The translations under genes were made by a program, and so were the position numbers. From Rickettsiales bacterium (GTDB lineage: Bacteria; Pseudomonadota; Alphaproteobacteria; Rickettsiales; UBA8987), in the NCBI GenBank assembly GCA_020630095.1, contig JAHDCD010000007.1, forward strand, positions 1 through 64,000: 64,000 bases of DNA. Direction: 5' to 3'. This document shows, piece by piece, positions 51,472 to 59,774 of the stretch (its first letter is position 1; every line of letters begins with the position of its first letter). The notes beneath the pieces were generated by a model. The model had not been told where the DNA came from. It saw nothing but the letters and a program-made list of their open reading frames with translations, and ran no database searches.

Positions 51472-52041
51472 ATGATACTCATTATAGATAATTACGACAG
51501 CTTTACCTATAACTTAAAGCATTATATCTTGGAAGTGCAAACTGGTGTAGATGTACAAGTTTTTCGTAATGATAAAATTAGTTTAGATGAAATAGCTGAA
51601 CTTAAGCCTACGCACATTGTGGTTTCTCCGGGGCCATGTACGCCGAATGAGGCTGGTATTTCGCTTGATGTTATTAAGCGATTTGGCGGTGAAGTTCCTA
51701 TTTTAGGTGTGTGTTTAGGGCATCAAAGTATTGGCGCTGTTTATGGTGCTAATATTATTCGTGCGGATGAGCCTGTGCATGGTAAAACGTCGGTTATTAA
51801 CGTGGATACTGAATCTAAATTATTTAATGGATTGGATAAATCGTTCGAGGTAACGAGGTATCATTCATTAATTATTGAACGTGAAAGCTTGCCTAATGAT
51901 GAGTTTAATATTACTGCTGAAGTTGATGGTATAATTATGGCTATTGAGCATAAGGATAAACCGATTTATGGAGTGCAGTTCCATCCTGAATCCATTGCAA
52001 GCCAGAATGGGCATGAGATTTTAAAGAACTTTTTGAGTTAG
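51472..52041 (+). CDS. trpG: Anthranilate/aminodeoxychorismate synthase glutamine amidotransferase
   Basis: Supplies ammonia from glutamine to TrpE, and possibly also PabB. The 189-residue class I amidotransferase has IIDNYDSFTYNLKHY, VSPGPCTPNEAG, the nucleophile in ILGVCLGHQSIG, and the His-Glu of VQFHPESIAS. A TATAAT at 51458-51463 puts the predicted transcription start at about 51470, two bases before the ATG, so the mRNA may be leaderless. It is 4 bases before ubiG. Confidence 0.93.
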   Translation: MILIIDNYDSFTYNLKHYILEVQTGVDVQVFRNDKISLDEIAELKPTHIVVSPGPCTPNEAGISLDVIKRFGGEVPILGVCLGHQSIGAVYGANIIRADEPVHGKTSVINVDTESKLFNGLDKSFEVTRYHSLIIERESLPNDEFNITAEVDGIIMAIEHKDKPIYGVQFHPESIASQNGHEILKNFLS

Positions 52042-52045
52042 ATTT

Positions 52046-52762
52046 ATGAGCGTAACGATTGATAAAGATGAAGTGGAGAAGTTCTCAAGGATTGCCGATG
52101 AATGGTGGGATGAGAATGGTAAGTTTAAGCCTCTGCATAAGTTAAACCCTGCAAGGATTGGCTATATTAAAGAATCTATTCTAACGCACTTCAATAAAGA
52201 AAGCTTAGAAGGTTTAAAGCTTCTAGATGTTGGTTGTGGTGGTGGATTAGTGGCTGAACCTATGTGTAGGTTGGGCGCTGATGTTACGGCAATTGATGCG
52301 TCTGAGGAGAATATTAAGACTGCATCTGTTCATGCCGAGCAAGGTGGGTTAGATATCAATTACATTCATACTACCTCAGATGAGTTAGCGAAGAAAAAGG
52401 GAAAGTTTGATGTTATTTTGGCGCTAGAAATTATTGAACATGTGGCAGATGTTGAAACCTTTGTTGAGTCGTTATCTGGGTTGCTTAAAAAGGATGGCTT
52501 ACTGATACTATCTACACTTAATAGAACGGCAAAAAGCTATACTGTGGCAATAGTTGGTGCTGAATATGTTATGCGATGGTTACCGCGTGGTACGCATGAT
52601 TGGAAGAAATTTATTAAGCCTTCAGAAATGGCTGAAATGCTAGAGAAGCAAGGCTTGAATGTTAATCAGTTAAAGGGGTTGGATTATAAGTTATTATCAG
52701 ATTCTTTTGAGATAAATGATGATGTTTCGGTTAATTATTTTGCTAAATGTTCAAAAGTTTAA
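52046..52762 (+). CDS. ubiG: Ubiquinone methyltransferase UbiG
   Basis: SAM-dependent O-methyltransferase acting twice in ubiquinone synthesis. The 238-residue product shows the family start DEWWDENGKFKPLHKLNPARIGYI, the SAM site LLDVGCGGGLVAEPMCRLGADVTAIDASEENI, EIIEHVADV, and STLNRTAKSY with the membrane-contact region LPRGTHDWKKFIKPSEM. It is tightly linked to trpG (4 bases) and overlaps the next gene by 16 bases. Confidence 0.96.
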   Translation: MSVTIDKDEVEKFSRIADEWWDENGKFKPLHKLNPARIGYIKESILTHFNKESLEGLKLLDVGCGGGLVAEPMCRLGADVTAIDASEENIKTASVHAEQGGLDINYIHTTSDELAKKKGKFDVILALEIIEHVADVETFVESLSGLLKKDGLLILSTLNRTAKSYTVAIVGAEYVMRWLPRGTHDWKKFIKPSEMAEMLEKQGLNVNQLKGLDYKLLSDSFEINDDVSVNYFAKCSKV

Positions 52763-53544
52763 GAAATAATTCAAAGCAGTTCTTTACTGTGGTTTTTGCA
52801 TTATATTTGCGTGATGTTAAAGCTTTGTATGGCAGAAAACGCTTGGGTTATTTTTGGGCGTTTGCGGAGCCTTTGACTCATATACTTTTCTTTGTAGCTA
52901 TTAGAATTGCAGGTGCCAGAATTGAAGCAAATGGGATTGAGCCTGTAGCATTTATTGTAAGTGGTATTGTGCCATACTTCTTATTTAAAAATAGTTTAAT
53001 AGGTGCAATGAACTCGGTAAAGAAAAACAAGGTTTTACTTTCGTTTTCACGTATCCATACGATGGATATAATTTTGGCAAACTCTTTGTATCAGCTAACT
53101 TTGAATGGATTAATTGCTTTATTTGCATATATAACGCTTAATTTATTGGGCATAGAATTCACTGCAGATCAGCAGATGGAATCTTTGTACTATTACTTAT
53201 CTTTTTGGTTATTAGGCTTTTCAATAGGCTACTTTTTAATGCCGTTATTATGCGTATTTGATATATTGAAGTTTATCATGAAATTCGTAATGAGGATTCT
53301 TTATTTTACCTCAGGAATTATAATTTCAATTGAGCTGATACCTACGCAATATAGAGAGTACTTATTGTGGAATCCTGTATTATATTTGGTAGAGAATTTT
53401 AGAGAATCATTCTTCTCTTCATACACAGCGGTTCAAGGTTTTGAGAGTGTTAAGTATATTTATATCATCTCTTTATTCCTAATATTATTTGGAACAGTTC
53501 TTACCAAGCGCTTTAAGAGCTATATATATTCAGATTATATATAA
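52747..53544 (+). CDS. ABC-2 type polysaccharide export permease (KpsM-like)
   Basis: Inner-membrane permease of a capsule/O-antigen ABC exporter. The 265-residue product has six helices and the family features ALYLRDVKALYGRKRLGYFWAFAEPL near the N-terminus, FIVSGIVPYFLFKNSLIGAMNSVKKN, and ELIPTQYREYLLWNPVLYLVENFRESFFSSY at the C-terminus. It probably works with KpsC-type linker synthesis (10968-12938), although the ATPase partner is not in this window. It overlaps the ubiG end by 16 bases. Confidence 0.9.
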   Translation: MFKSLRNNSKQFFTVVFALYLRDVKALYGRKRLGYFWAFAEPLTHILFFVAIRIAGARIEANGIEPVAFIVSGIVPYFLFKNSLIGAMNSVKKNKVLLSFSRIHTMDIILANSLYQLTLNGLIALFAYITLNLLGIEFTADQQMESLYYYLSFWLLGFSIGYFLMPLLCVFDILKFIMKFVMRILYFTSGIIISIELIPTQYREYLLWNPVLYLVENFRESFFSSYTAVQGFESVKYIYIISLFLILFGTVLTKRFKSYIYSDYI

Positions 53545-53641
53545 GAAGCTGTTTGGGAACTTATGGCTGTTTTTAAAAACCAGTTTACTAATTAAAGTTG
53601 GTTTAGTATTCATAATCCTCTTAATAAAAACTATAAATAAA

Positions 53642-54907
53642 ATGAAATTTGATAGCTTATGCGTACATGCTGGTAATAATTTAGATGAAACAGGAGCAAG
53701 ACAAATCCCAATTCATCAGTCTGCTTCATTCGTGTTTAAAAGCACTGAACATGCGGCGAATTTATTTGCCTTAAAAGAGCTTGGTTATATTTATTCAAGA
53801 TTAACTAACCCTACTATTGCGGCATTACAGGAAAGAATGGCTGGTTTAGAAGGTGGTGTTGGCGCGATTGCGTGTGCTTCTGGTCATGCGGCGCAGTTAA
53901 CGGCTTTCCATAATTTATTACAATCTGGTGATGAATTTGTTGCATCAAAGAAATTGTATGGTGGTTCGATTAATCAGTTTAAGAACTCGTTTGCTCAGTA
54001 TGGGTGGAAAGTGAAGTTTGTTGATTTAGAGGATGAATCTGCATTGCAAAATGCGATTAACGATAAAACGAAATTTGTATTCTGCGAAAGTCTTTCAAAC
54101 CCTGAAGGTGCTGTTGCGGACATTAAGAAGATATCTAAAATAGCGCATGCAAATGGGATTCCGTTATTAGTAGATAATACGATTGCTACCGCTTACATTA
54201 CACGTCCGATTGAGCATGGCGCGGATATTATCATTAACTCTACTACAAAATTTTTAACTGGTAACGGCTCGGCTGTTGGTGGTGTGGTTGTTGATAGTGG
54301 TAATTTTGATTGGACTCAGAATAATAAATTCCCGTTATTAACGAAGCCTGAGCCTTCGTATCATGGTTTAAATTTTGCTGAAGCTTTCGGTAACTTAGCA
54401 TTTACTTTCAGAGGGATAGCCGTTGGCCTGCGTGATTTAGGTGCAGTTATGGCGCCTATGAATGCGTTTCAAACTATGCTTGGTTTAGAAACTTTGCCGT
54501 TAAGAATGAAGAAGCATTGCGATAACGCGATGGAAGTTGCTAATTTCTTAAAAGGTCATGCTAAAGTTTCTTGGGTTAAGTATCCAGGTTTAGAAGAAAA
54601 TGATTATAATAAACTTGCTAAAGAATATTTAAATCATGGTTTTGGTGCGGTATTTACGTTTGGTATTAAAGGTGGTGATGAAGATGGTAAAAAGATCGTT
54701 GATTCTGTAGAGCTGTTCTCTCATGCCGCTAATATGGGTGACTCAAGAAGTTTAATCATTCATCCTTCAACTACTACGCATTCACAGCTTTCTGATGATG
54801 AGAAGGTTCTTGCATCTGCAACGGCGGATGTGATTAGAATTTCAGTAGGTATTGAAGATGCTGAGGATATTATTGCTGATCTAGAAAAGGCACTTTCTAC
54901 GATATAA
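53642..54907 (+). CDS. metY: O-acetylhomoserine sulfhydrylase (Cys/Met PLP family)
   Basis: PLP enzyme that makes homocysteine from O-acetylhomoserine and sulfide. From the ATG at 53642 it has 421 residues; the open frame reaches back to 53489 but would overlap the permease and add an odd hydrophobic segment. Motifs are FDSLCVHAG, YIYSRLTNPTIAALQERMAGLEGG, CASGHAAQL, VDNTIATAYITRPIEHGADI, the PLP lysine in INSTTKFLTGNGSAVGG, and DSRSLIIHPSTTTHSQL. Sulfide could come from the cysH pathway. An island insertion site begins 9 bases after the stop. Confidence 0.94.
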   Translation: MKFDSLCVHAGNNLDETGARQIPIHQSASFVFKSTEHAANLFALKELGYIYSRLTNPTIAALQERMAGLEGGVGAIACASGHAAQLTAFHNLLQSGDEFVASKKLYGGSINQFKNSFAQYGWKVKFVDLEDESALQNAINDKTKFVFCESLSNPEGAVADIKKISKIAHANGIPLLVDNTIATAYITRPIEHGADIIINSTTKFLTGNGSAVGGVVVDSGNFDWTQNNKFPLLTKPEPSYHGLNFAEAFGNLAFTFRGIAVGLRDLGAVMAPMNAFQTMLGLETLPLRMKKHCDNAMEVANFLKGHAKVSWVKYPGLEENDYNKLAKEYLNHGFGAVFTFGIKGGDEDGKKIVDSVELFSHAANMGDSRSLIIHPSTTTHSQLSDDEKVLASATADVIRISVGIEDAEDIIADLEKALSTI

Positions 54908-54915
54908 TCTTATTT

Positions 54916-54936
54916 AATGGTGCTGAACGGGACTCG
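54916..54936 (+). other. Left attachment site (copy of tRNA-Phe 3' end)
   Basis: AATGGTG-CTGAACGGGACTCG matches AATGGTGGTCTGAGCGGGACTCG at the tRNA-Phe 3' end (59773-59795), with a 2-base gap and one substitution, in the same orientation. It lies at the far end of the integrase-bearing island, as expected for the duplicated core. Confidence 0.72.
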
Positions 54937-54990
54937 CTATCTTTAGTTAAGTTATTGATATATAACAGCAGTTAAAATCGCAGTTGTAGA

Positions 54991-55015
54991 TTTATACACA
55001 CTTTTATACACAAAT
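54991..55015 (+). repeat. 25-bp direct repeat, left copy (TTTATACACA units)
   Basis: The segment consists of TTTATACACA and TTTTATACACAAAT and is repeated exactly at 59629-59653 near the other end of the island. Iterated units at both ends suit arm-type integrase or Xis binding. TTATACACA also matches the DnaA-box consensus TTATNCACA. Confidence 0.85.
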
Positions 55016-55288
55016 CATATAAACAAACCTATAAAGCCAAGCTTGCACTCGCATAGACAACTATGCACCCCGTTAAAATATAATAGCTTGCAGATATCAA
55101 TTATCAATAACAACCTACCCCCTATTACCCCCATTTAAACCTAAGCTGGGACTCCTATATAAATATCAAGCACAATATATGCACCATATTTTCAAAAATT
55201 CATTACTTTTGATAAACCTACCTCAACATATTGAAATACCCTTAGCACTTCACTATATGAAGTAGGAACATTAATTCAAATAGGTATA

Positions 55289-56638
55289 ATGACAGAAACA
55301 AACCCAGCAGACAACTTACTTAACGAACTAGAGAGTCAAAAGAAGGAGTTACAAAGCTTATACAAAAAGCATGAAAGCCAACTATCTTCTTATGAGGCAA
55401 AAATAAGAAAGATAGACACTGAATATGAGAAGGTATCTCAAGTTTTAATGGAGATTAACAAGATTTCCAACTTCTATGAAGAGTACTTTGACTCGGAAAA
55501 GAGTGAAGAAATTGTTAAAAAAGTAAATGAATTAAATGAACTGTACGGCTCGATATTTAACGATAACGAAGGTGGTGTTGAGGAGCGAATAAACTCCGCA
55601 CTAGATAAAATTGAACAAATTGATACCAAGTTCAATGAGTGGAGCTCAGAGAAAGGTGCATTTTCTACAGTTCAAGAGTTCGTTCAATATATTGAAGCAA
55701 ACGAGCCCAATGCCAAAGACAAAATACTGGCAATCAAAAAGTACTACACGACTCTATTTGAATCACAAACCGATGAAGAGGGAGAGGTTACCTTGTCTTT
55801 GAAGTCCAAGATAGACGTACTCAAAGAGTCTATTGAAGATATAAAAAACAACTATGAAGCCGAGTATAATGATAAGTTAAAAGAGCTTAATTCACTTCAT
55901 AACAAAATATACAATAAATCATCTTCAGATAATCCACAAAAAGGGTTACTTGAAGAGATAGAAGATGCCAAGGCTGAAATTAATCAAATCAAAGATGAAG
56001 CAAAGACATTACTTGGAGCAGTAGCCAAAGGAAGTTTAGTAAAACAGCATAAAGACAACTCTGAAATATACGCAAAAGAATATACCGAAGCTAAGAAGCA
56101 CCAGTATAAAGTCCTTTGCTGGGTTATAGTATTATATGCAATACTGTTATCTTTAATATTGGTTAATATAGAGATGTGGGGTTACAACACCCTTACCGCA
56201 TTCGTATCTGGTATCTTCACAACTATAACGTATTTTGTTTCAAAGATAGTTGGGGTAGCCAACACCAATAAGATCCTAGCTAAGAAACTTGCAGAAGAAT
56301 ACAACCATAAATGCTCGTTAACAACATCTGTTCTTGGTTATAAACAAGAGTTAAGTAACGAGAAGGACAGCGAGCTAATAGAACGCATGGTTGAGTCGCT
56401 TGATAGAAATCCATCTGATAAAATCAATGAGATACTAAAACTAAAAGGCAACTCTCCATATGAAAGTATTTACGAGGGAATTAAATCAATAGTATCAAGT
56501 AAAGGAGTGATAACAGAAGCACAAAAGAATGAAATTATCAACACCATTTCAGATGCTTTAGATCAATATACAAATAATGATAGTAAAAGTAATATAAATG
56601 ACAACCCGAATGCTAACAGTAATGAGGGGGAAGATTAA
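55289..56638 (+). CDS. Island-borne coiled-coil membrane protein
   Basis: Not a named family. The 449-residue product has about 260 residues of coiled coil (for example LLNELESQKKELQSLYKKHES, DAKAEINQIKDEAKTLL), then two close membrane helices (about residues 274-294 and 300-321). LAKKLAEEYNHKCSLTTSVLGYKQEL follows, then a Asn/Asp-rich tail. The EYxHKxxLxxxxLGYKxxL pattern after a membrane pair is something I recall from other island and phage proteins of unknown role. The architecture would fit a membrane-acting effector, for example in defence. It has its own upstream region and is the largest cargo gene. Confidence 0.8.
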   Translation: MTETNPADNLLNELESQKKELQSLYKKHESQLSSYEAKIRKIDTEYEKVSQVLMEINKISNFYEEYFDSEKSEEIVKKVNELNELYGSIFNDNEGGVEERINSALDKIEQIDTKFNEWSSEKGAFSTVQEFVQYIEANEPNAKDKILAIKKYYTTLFESQTDEEGEVTLSLKSKIDVLKESIEDIKNNYEAEYNDKLKELNSLHNKIYNKSSSDNPQKGLLEEIEDAKAEINQIKDEAKTLLGAVAKGSLVKQHKDNSEIYAKEYTEAKKHQYKVLCWVIVLYAILLSLILVNIEMWGYNTLTAFVSGIFTTITYFVSKIVGVANTNKILAKKLAEEYNHKCSLTTSVLGYKQELSNEKDSELIERMVESLDRNPSDKINEILKLKGNSPYESIYEGIKSIVSSKGVITEAQKNEIINTISDALDQYTNNDSKSNINDNPNANSNEGED

Positions 56639-57043
56639 ATAGCCCTGCACAGAGCATACGCTGCATTAAAAGTAACCCTCAACTATTAGGTTGCAACGTG
56701 ATAATCCAAATTAATTAACCTCAACTACCTCTATCTCACATCTCAATAGCAACTTGTTTTAACACAACCTCCTATATACGTATGTGAATCGAAAACACCG
56801 AAACTTGAAATGTTCATGTTATTTTTAAATATTACATTAGCATTTCATAAATTGACTAAATCAGTTCACATACATATAGACCACCTTACCTTTAACCACA
56901 CTCATAGGTTGCAACATCACTTAGTAATCTTTTTACTATAATAACCTACCTCACTTAACAATACTAAATACATAGCTCTAGGGTTAGTTAGTAGCTAACT
57001 AACCCTATTCCCCTGCGTAGCTAACCAAGGTTAAACACTAAGC
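56639..57043. other. Gene-free island segment with short repeats
   Basis: No convincing frame. TAGGTTGCAAC occurs twice (near 56690 and 56908). GTATGTGAA (near 56780) and its complement TTCACATAC (near 56865) are inverted about 80 bases apart. The pattern could mark a replication, transfer or regulatory site of the island, but no single function is supported. Confidence 0.5.
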
Positions 57044-57244
57044 TTAATCATCTCCGCTCTTATTCCATTCACATAATTTGTGATATAATGGCAATAGAAC
57101 GCTATCATATATCAAGTAACCAATAACTATTGGAACTAATATATAACCTGTAAAGTGAGTGAGTAACAAAAAGCCGATAGCACCCACTACAAATACAAGA
57201 GTATTAGTAATTGCAGTATTAAGAAGTCTTTTAACTAAACTCAT
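57044..57244 (-). CDS. Small island membrane protein, two helices
   Basis: The 66-residue product has two membrane helices (AITNTLVFVVGAIGFLLLTHF and YILVPIVIGYLIYDSVLLPLY) and a charged tail (EWNKSGDD). No family recognised. It follows the island lipoprotein by 12 bases on the same strand and is probably co-transcribed. Confidence 0.7.
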   Translation of the reverse strand: MSLVKRLLNTAITNTLVFVVGAIGFLLLTHFTGYILVPIVIGYLIYDSVLLPLYHKLCEWNKSGDD

Positions 57245-57256
57245 ATTAACCCCACT

Positions 57257-57748
57257 TTAGTAAGTTACGCATTTCATGCCACTACCAGTATTAGAGCAAC
57301 TTACGCTCTTATCTGTTTTGATAGTAATAGAGCTATCTTCACTAACATGTGTAACACTAGGTGCTTTAGTGGCTTTATGCTTAATACCACGAAGCATGTC
57401 GTAGCTATCACTATGATTAACAATTACATTATCTTTATAAGCAATGAATCTCTTATGGAATGAACTCCACACTTCCCACTTATCATATTTTATACCCTCA
57501 ACATATACAGGGTTCTTGGCATCTAGTAGATTATACTGAACGTAAACAAGCCCTTTAGTGTTATCATTAGCTGATTTATATGGCTTGCCGAAAGTGGCTT
57601 CAACTTCATCACGTGTTAAGCCATTGCTAATAACGCTATCAAAGTAGGCATCTACTTTCTCTTTAGGATAGATAGTTTCATTACTGCATGACGATAGACT
57701 GATTGTGGCAATAGCCACTAATGATAAGAACTTGATATATTGGTACAT
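57257..57748 (-). CDS. Island lipoprotein with SmpA/BamE-like motif
   Basis: The 163-residue product has a lipobox (ISLSSC, cysteine about residue 21). GLTRDEVEATFGKPY is the sequence hallmark of the SmpA/OmlA (BamE) fold, and VYVQYNLL and a C-terminal Ser/Thr/Lys region with two cysteines follow. It is probably not BamE itself but an element-specific relative, perhaps acting in envelope exclusion or modification. It lies after a structured RNA region and before a small membrane protein. Confidence 0.78.
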   Translation of the reverse strand: MYQYIKFLSLVAIATISLSSCSNETIYPKEKVDAYFDSVISNGLTRDEVEATFGKPYKSANDNTKGLVYVQYNLLDAKNPVYVEGIKYDKWEVWSSFHKRFIAYKDNVIVNHSDSYDMLRGIKHKATKAPSVTHVSEDSSITIKTDKSVSCSNTGSGMKCVTY

Positions 57749-57781
57749 GGTTTTAACTCCTTTAGTTATAATTAAACAATA

Positions 57782-57950
57782 GACTACCAGTTGACTTAAC
57801 TTGGTAGTCGGGGAGTTAGTAAAACCATCTTTACGAAAGGTTCACGACAATCTTTAGTCGTGAGACTTGGACATGCATTGCCGTCTCCCCGACCATAATC
57901 GAGGAAGGCAAGCGTTTTTACAGTGTGCTTGAGCCACTGCGTAAAGATAG
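57782..57950 (-). ncRNA. Structured RNA or attenuator in the island
   Basis: Between alpA and the lipoprotein gene are nested, partly exclusive stems. GTCGGGGAG (57807-57815) pairs with CTCCCCGAC (57885-57893). TCACGAC / GTCGTGA pairs inside it. GACTACCA (57782-57789) pairs with TGGTAGTC (57802-57809), competing with the first stem. ATCTTTACG (57827-57835) can pair with CGTAAAGAT (57940-57948). On the minus strand the last hairpin is followed by a U-rich stretch. This resembles an attenuator or an antisense RNA of the phage C4 type. Confidence 0.6.
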
Positions 57951-58028
57951 AGGTTACTAAGCCCCAAAGTAAGCATTGCACTTACTTCACTTAAAAGAAT
58001 AAGATGTTTAATGGAAAATGGAAGTTGA

Positions 58029-58280
58029 TTATTCAGAGTCGTTGAACTCAGGCAATGCATTAGACAAATCAAAGAGTGTTTTAGTAGAACTATCCGTTAC
58101 AGGCTCATTAGATGTAAGACTGGCAATCCACTTTTTAACCTCACTTGCCCTAAACATTAACTTACCACCAACCTTAACATGATTAGGTGCAATGCCTTTA
58201 TCACGTAGTTTATAATAGTAAGACCTGCTAATACCTGCAGCTTCTATTACTTCATTTAATGAGTATAATTGCTTTTCCAT
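58029..58280 (-). CDS. alpA: AlpA-family regulator/excisionase
   Basis: Small DNA-binding protein that in P4-like islands activates integrase or acts as excisionase. The 83-residue product has the MerR-like HTH YSLNEVIEAAGISRSYYYKLRDKGIAPNHVKVGGK and RASEVKKWIASL. It lies 82 bases downstream of the integrase gene on the same strand, a standard module order. Confidence 0.92.
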   Translation of the reverse strand: MEKQLYSLNEVIEAAGISRSYYYKLRDKGIAPNHVKVGGKLMFRASEVKKWIASLTSNEPVTDSSTKTLFDLSNALPEFNDSE

Positions 58281-58362
58281 GTTTAAGGTTTGTAACTAAT
58301 ATTATATAGCTACATTAATGAATCTATAATTCAACTATGCTGATGCGTAGGCTAACCCACCA

Positions 58363-59604
58363 TTAACTAACTTCGCCACTATCAATATCAAAGTTGAACT
58401 TAGCACCTAAGCTCTCTAACTTATCTCCCCACCATTGTACTAGCCTAATACGCTCGTCCATGTATTCAGCCTTATTATAAGTGGCTCTTATCTTGTTGCT
58501 TGATTTAGTGCTATGGTGCAAATGAACTTCAATAGCATCTGAACTAAACTCCTGAGACTCATTAGCAATAGTTGAGAAGCAATGTCTCCAACCATGCATT
58601 GTCATTTTACCCTTATAACCTGCATTACGTATTATATTCATAGATGCATGTTCACTTATATGACCACTCTTGCCACTAGATGGGAATACATAATCCGATT
58701 GTTGCTTTAACTCGCTTGCGGATTCTATAACCTTACGCAACTGCTTTGATATAGGCACTATATGAGGTTTACTAACCTTCATATTCTCAGGTGGAATAGC
58801 TATCTCATTATTAGCTAAGTCTATATACTCCCACTTCATCTCACGCACATTACTAGGACGCAACGCAGTAAGCATACTAAAATGGAATGGCAACAAACCA
58901 AGCTGATTAGTTAAAGAGTTATTCTTATAAACAGCCTTAAAGAACTTAGGTAACTCTTTCTCCTCTAAGAAAGCCATATTATTCTCAGCCTTCTTTTGCA
59001 CTATCTCTTTCAGCTCAATCTCACTAACTGGGTTATGCTTAATCTTCTTTAAGAATATAGCCTTCTTAAAAGCCCTTCTTAAATCTTCCTTTATCTTTTT
59101 ACATGTATTTGGCTTATCACTAATATGCTCAAACACCGCATATAGATGACTAGTTTCAATATCTTGAATAGGCATATAACCAATTCTAGGGAATATATGT
59201 TTCTCAAACCTCTTAAGGTTCTTCTCATTAGTATCAGCCGACCGCTTACCATCTTGAGTCTTAAACCAATCACGCACAATAGACTCAACATTATCGCCCA
59301 CCTTATCCAGTAGCTTCATCTTCTCTTTCTTCTTTTCCAAGCTAGGATTAACACCACTTTTGATAAGCCGCTTTAACCTATCACGTTCAAACCTTGCTTC
59401 TTGCAATGTAAACTCGCCTTCAGCACTGCCATATCTGCCTATTGTATAAAGAAATGGCTTATTGCCATAACGATAACGAAAGCGAAAAACCTTAGTTCCT
59501 GCCTCAGAAACATCAAAAACTAAACCTCCACCACAAGCAAGCTTATCGCCACTCTTAGCTTTCTTCAATTCTATATCTCTAGTTATTTGCCCTTTGCTTT
59601 CCAT
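58363..59604 (-). CDS. int: Tyrosine integrase, P4 type
   Basis: Site-specific recombinase for the tRNA-Phe target. The 413-residue product has the DUF4102-like N-terminal arm-binding domain (GGGLVFDVSEAGTKVFRFRYR) and a SAM-like core-binding domain. The catalytic domain has R249 (TALRPSNVREMKW), H337 and R340 (HGWRHCFST), H361 and the nucleophile Y376 (TYNKAEYMDERIR). All catalytic residues appear intact, so the protein may be active. It is 170 bases from the tRNA-Phe 3' end. Confidence 0.95.
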   Translation of the reverse strand: MESKGQITRDIELKKAKSGDKLACGGGLVFDVSEAGTKVFRFRYRYGNKPFLYTIGRYGSAEGEFTLQEARFERDRLKRLIKSGVNPSLEKKKEKMKLLDKVGDNVESIVRDWFKTQDGKRSADTNEKNLKRFEKHIFPRIGYMPIQDIETSHLYAVFEHISDKPNTCKKIKEDLRRAFKKAIFLKKIKHNPVSEIELKEIVQKKAENNMAFLEEKELPKFFKAVYKNNSLTNQLGLLPFHFSMLTALRPSNVREMKWEYIDLANNEIAIPPENMKVSKPHIVPISKQLRKVIESASELKQQSDYVFPSSGKSGHISEHASMNIIRNAGYKGKMTMHGWRHCFSTIANESQEFSSDAIEVHLHHSTKSSNKIRATYNKAEYMDERIRLVQWWGDKLESLGAKFNFDIDSGEVS

Positions 59605-59628
59605 AAACTAACATTATCGGAGAATATT

Positions 59629-59653
59629 TTTATACACACTTTTATACACAAAT
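59629..59653 (+). repeat. 25-bp direct repeat, right copy
   Basis: Exact copy of 54991-55015, between the integrase start and the tRNA-Phe. A third TTTATACAC unit follows at 59659-59667. It probably belongs to the attP arm region. Confidence 0.85.
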
Positions 59654-59774
59654 GCAAGTTTATACACGAAAATCGGAGTGGACAACTGTGGACAGTTGAG
59701 GACTCAAAAGCCTTGCTGACATTGACTTTGAGTGGGTAAATAAGGATTGTTGTAAATTGCTAAATGTTAAGAAA

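Noticed and set aside
53489-53641. N-terminal extension of the metY frame
   Set aside because: It overlaps the permease gene and encodes a hydrophobic stretch foreign to this enzyme family; the family start is at 53642.
54991-55015. Chromosomal origin of replication based on DnaA-box-like TTATACACA
   Set aside because: Only two or three boxes, no AT-rich unwinding element or origin-linked genes, and the copies mark island ends.
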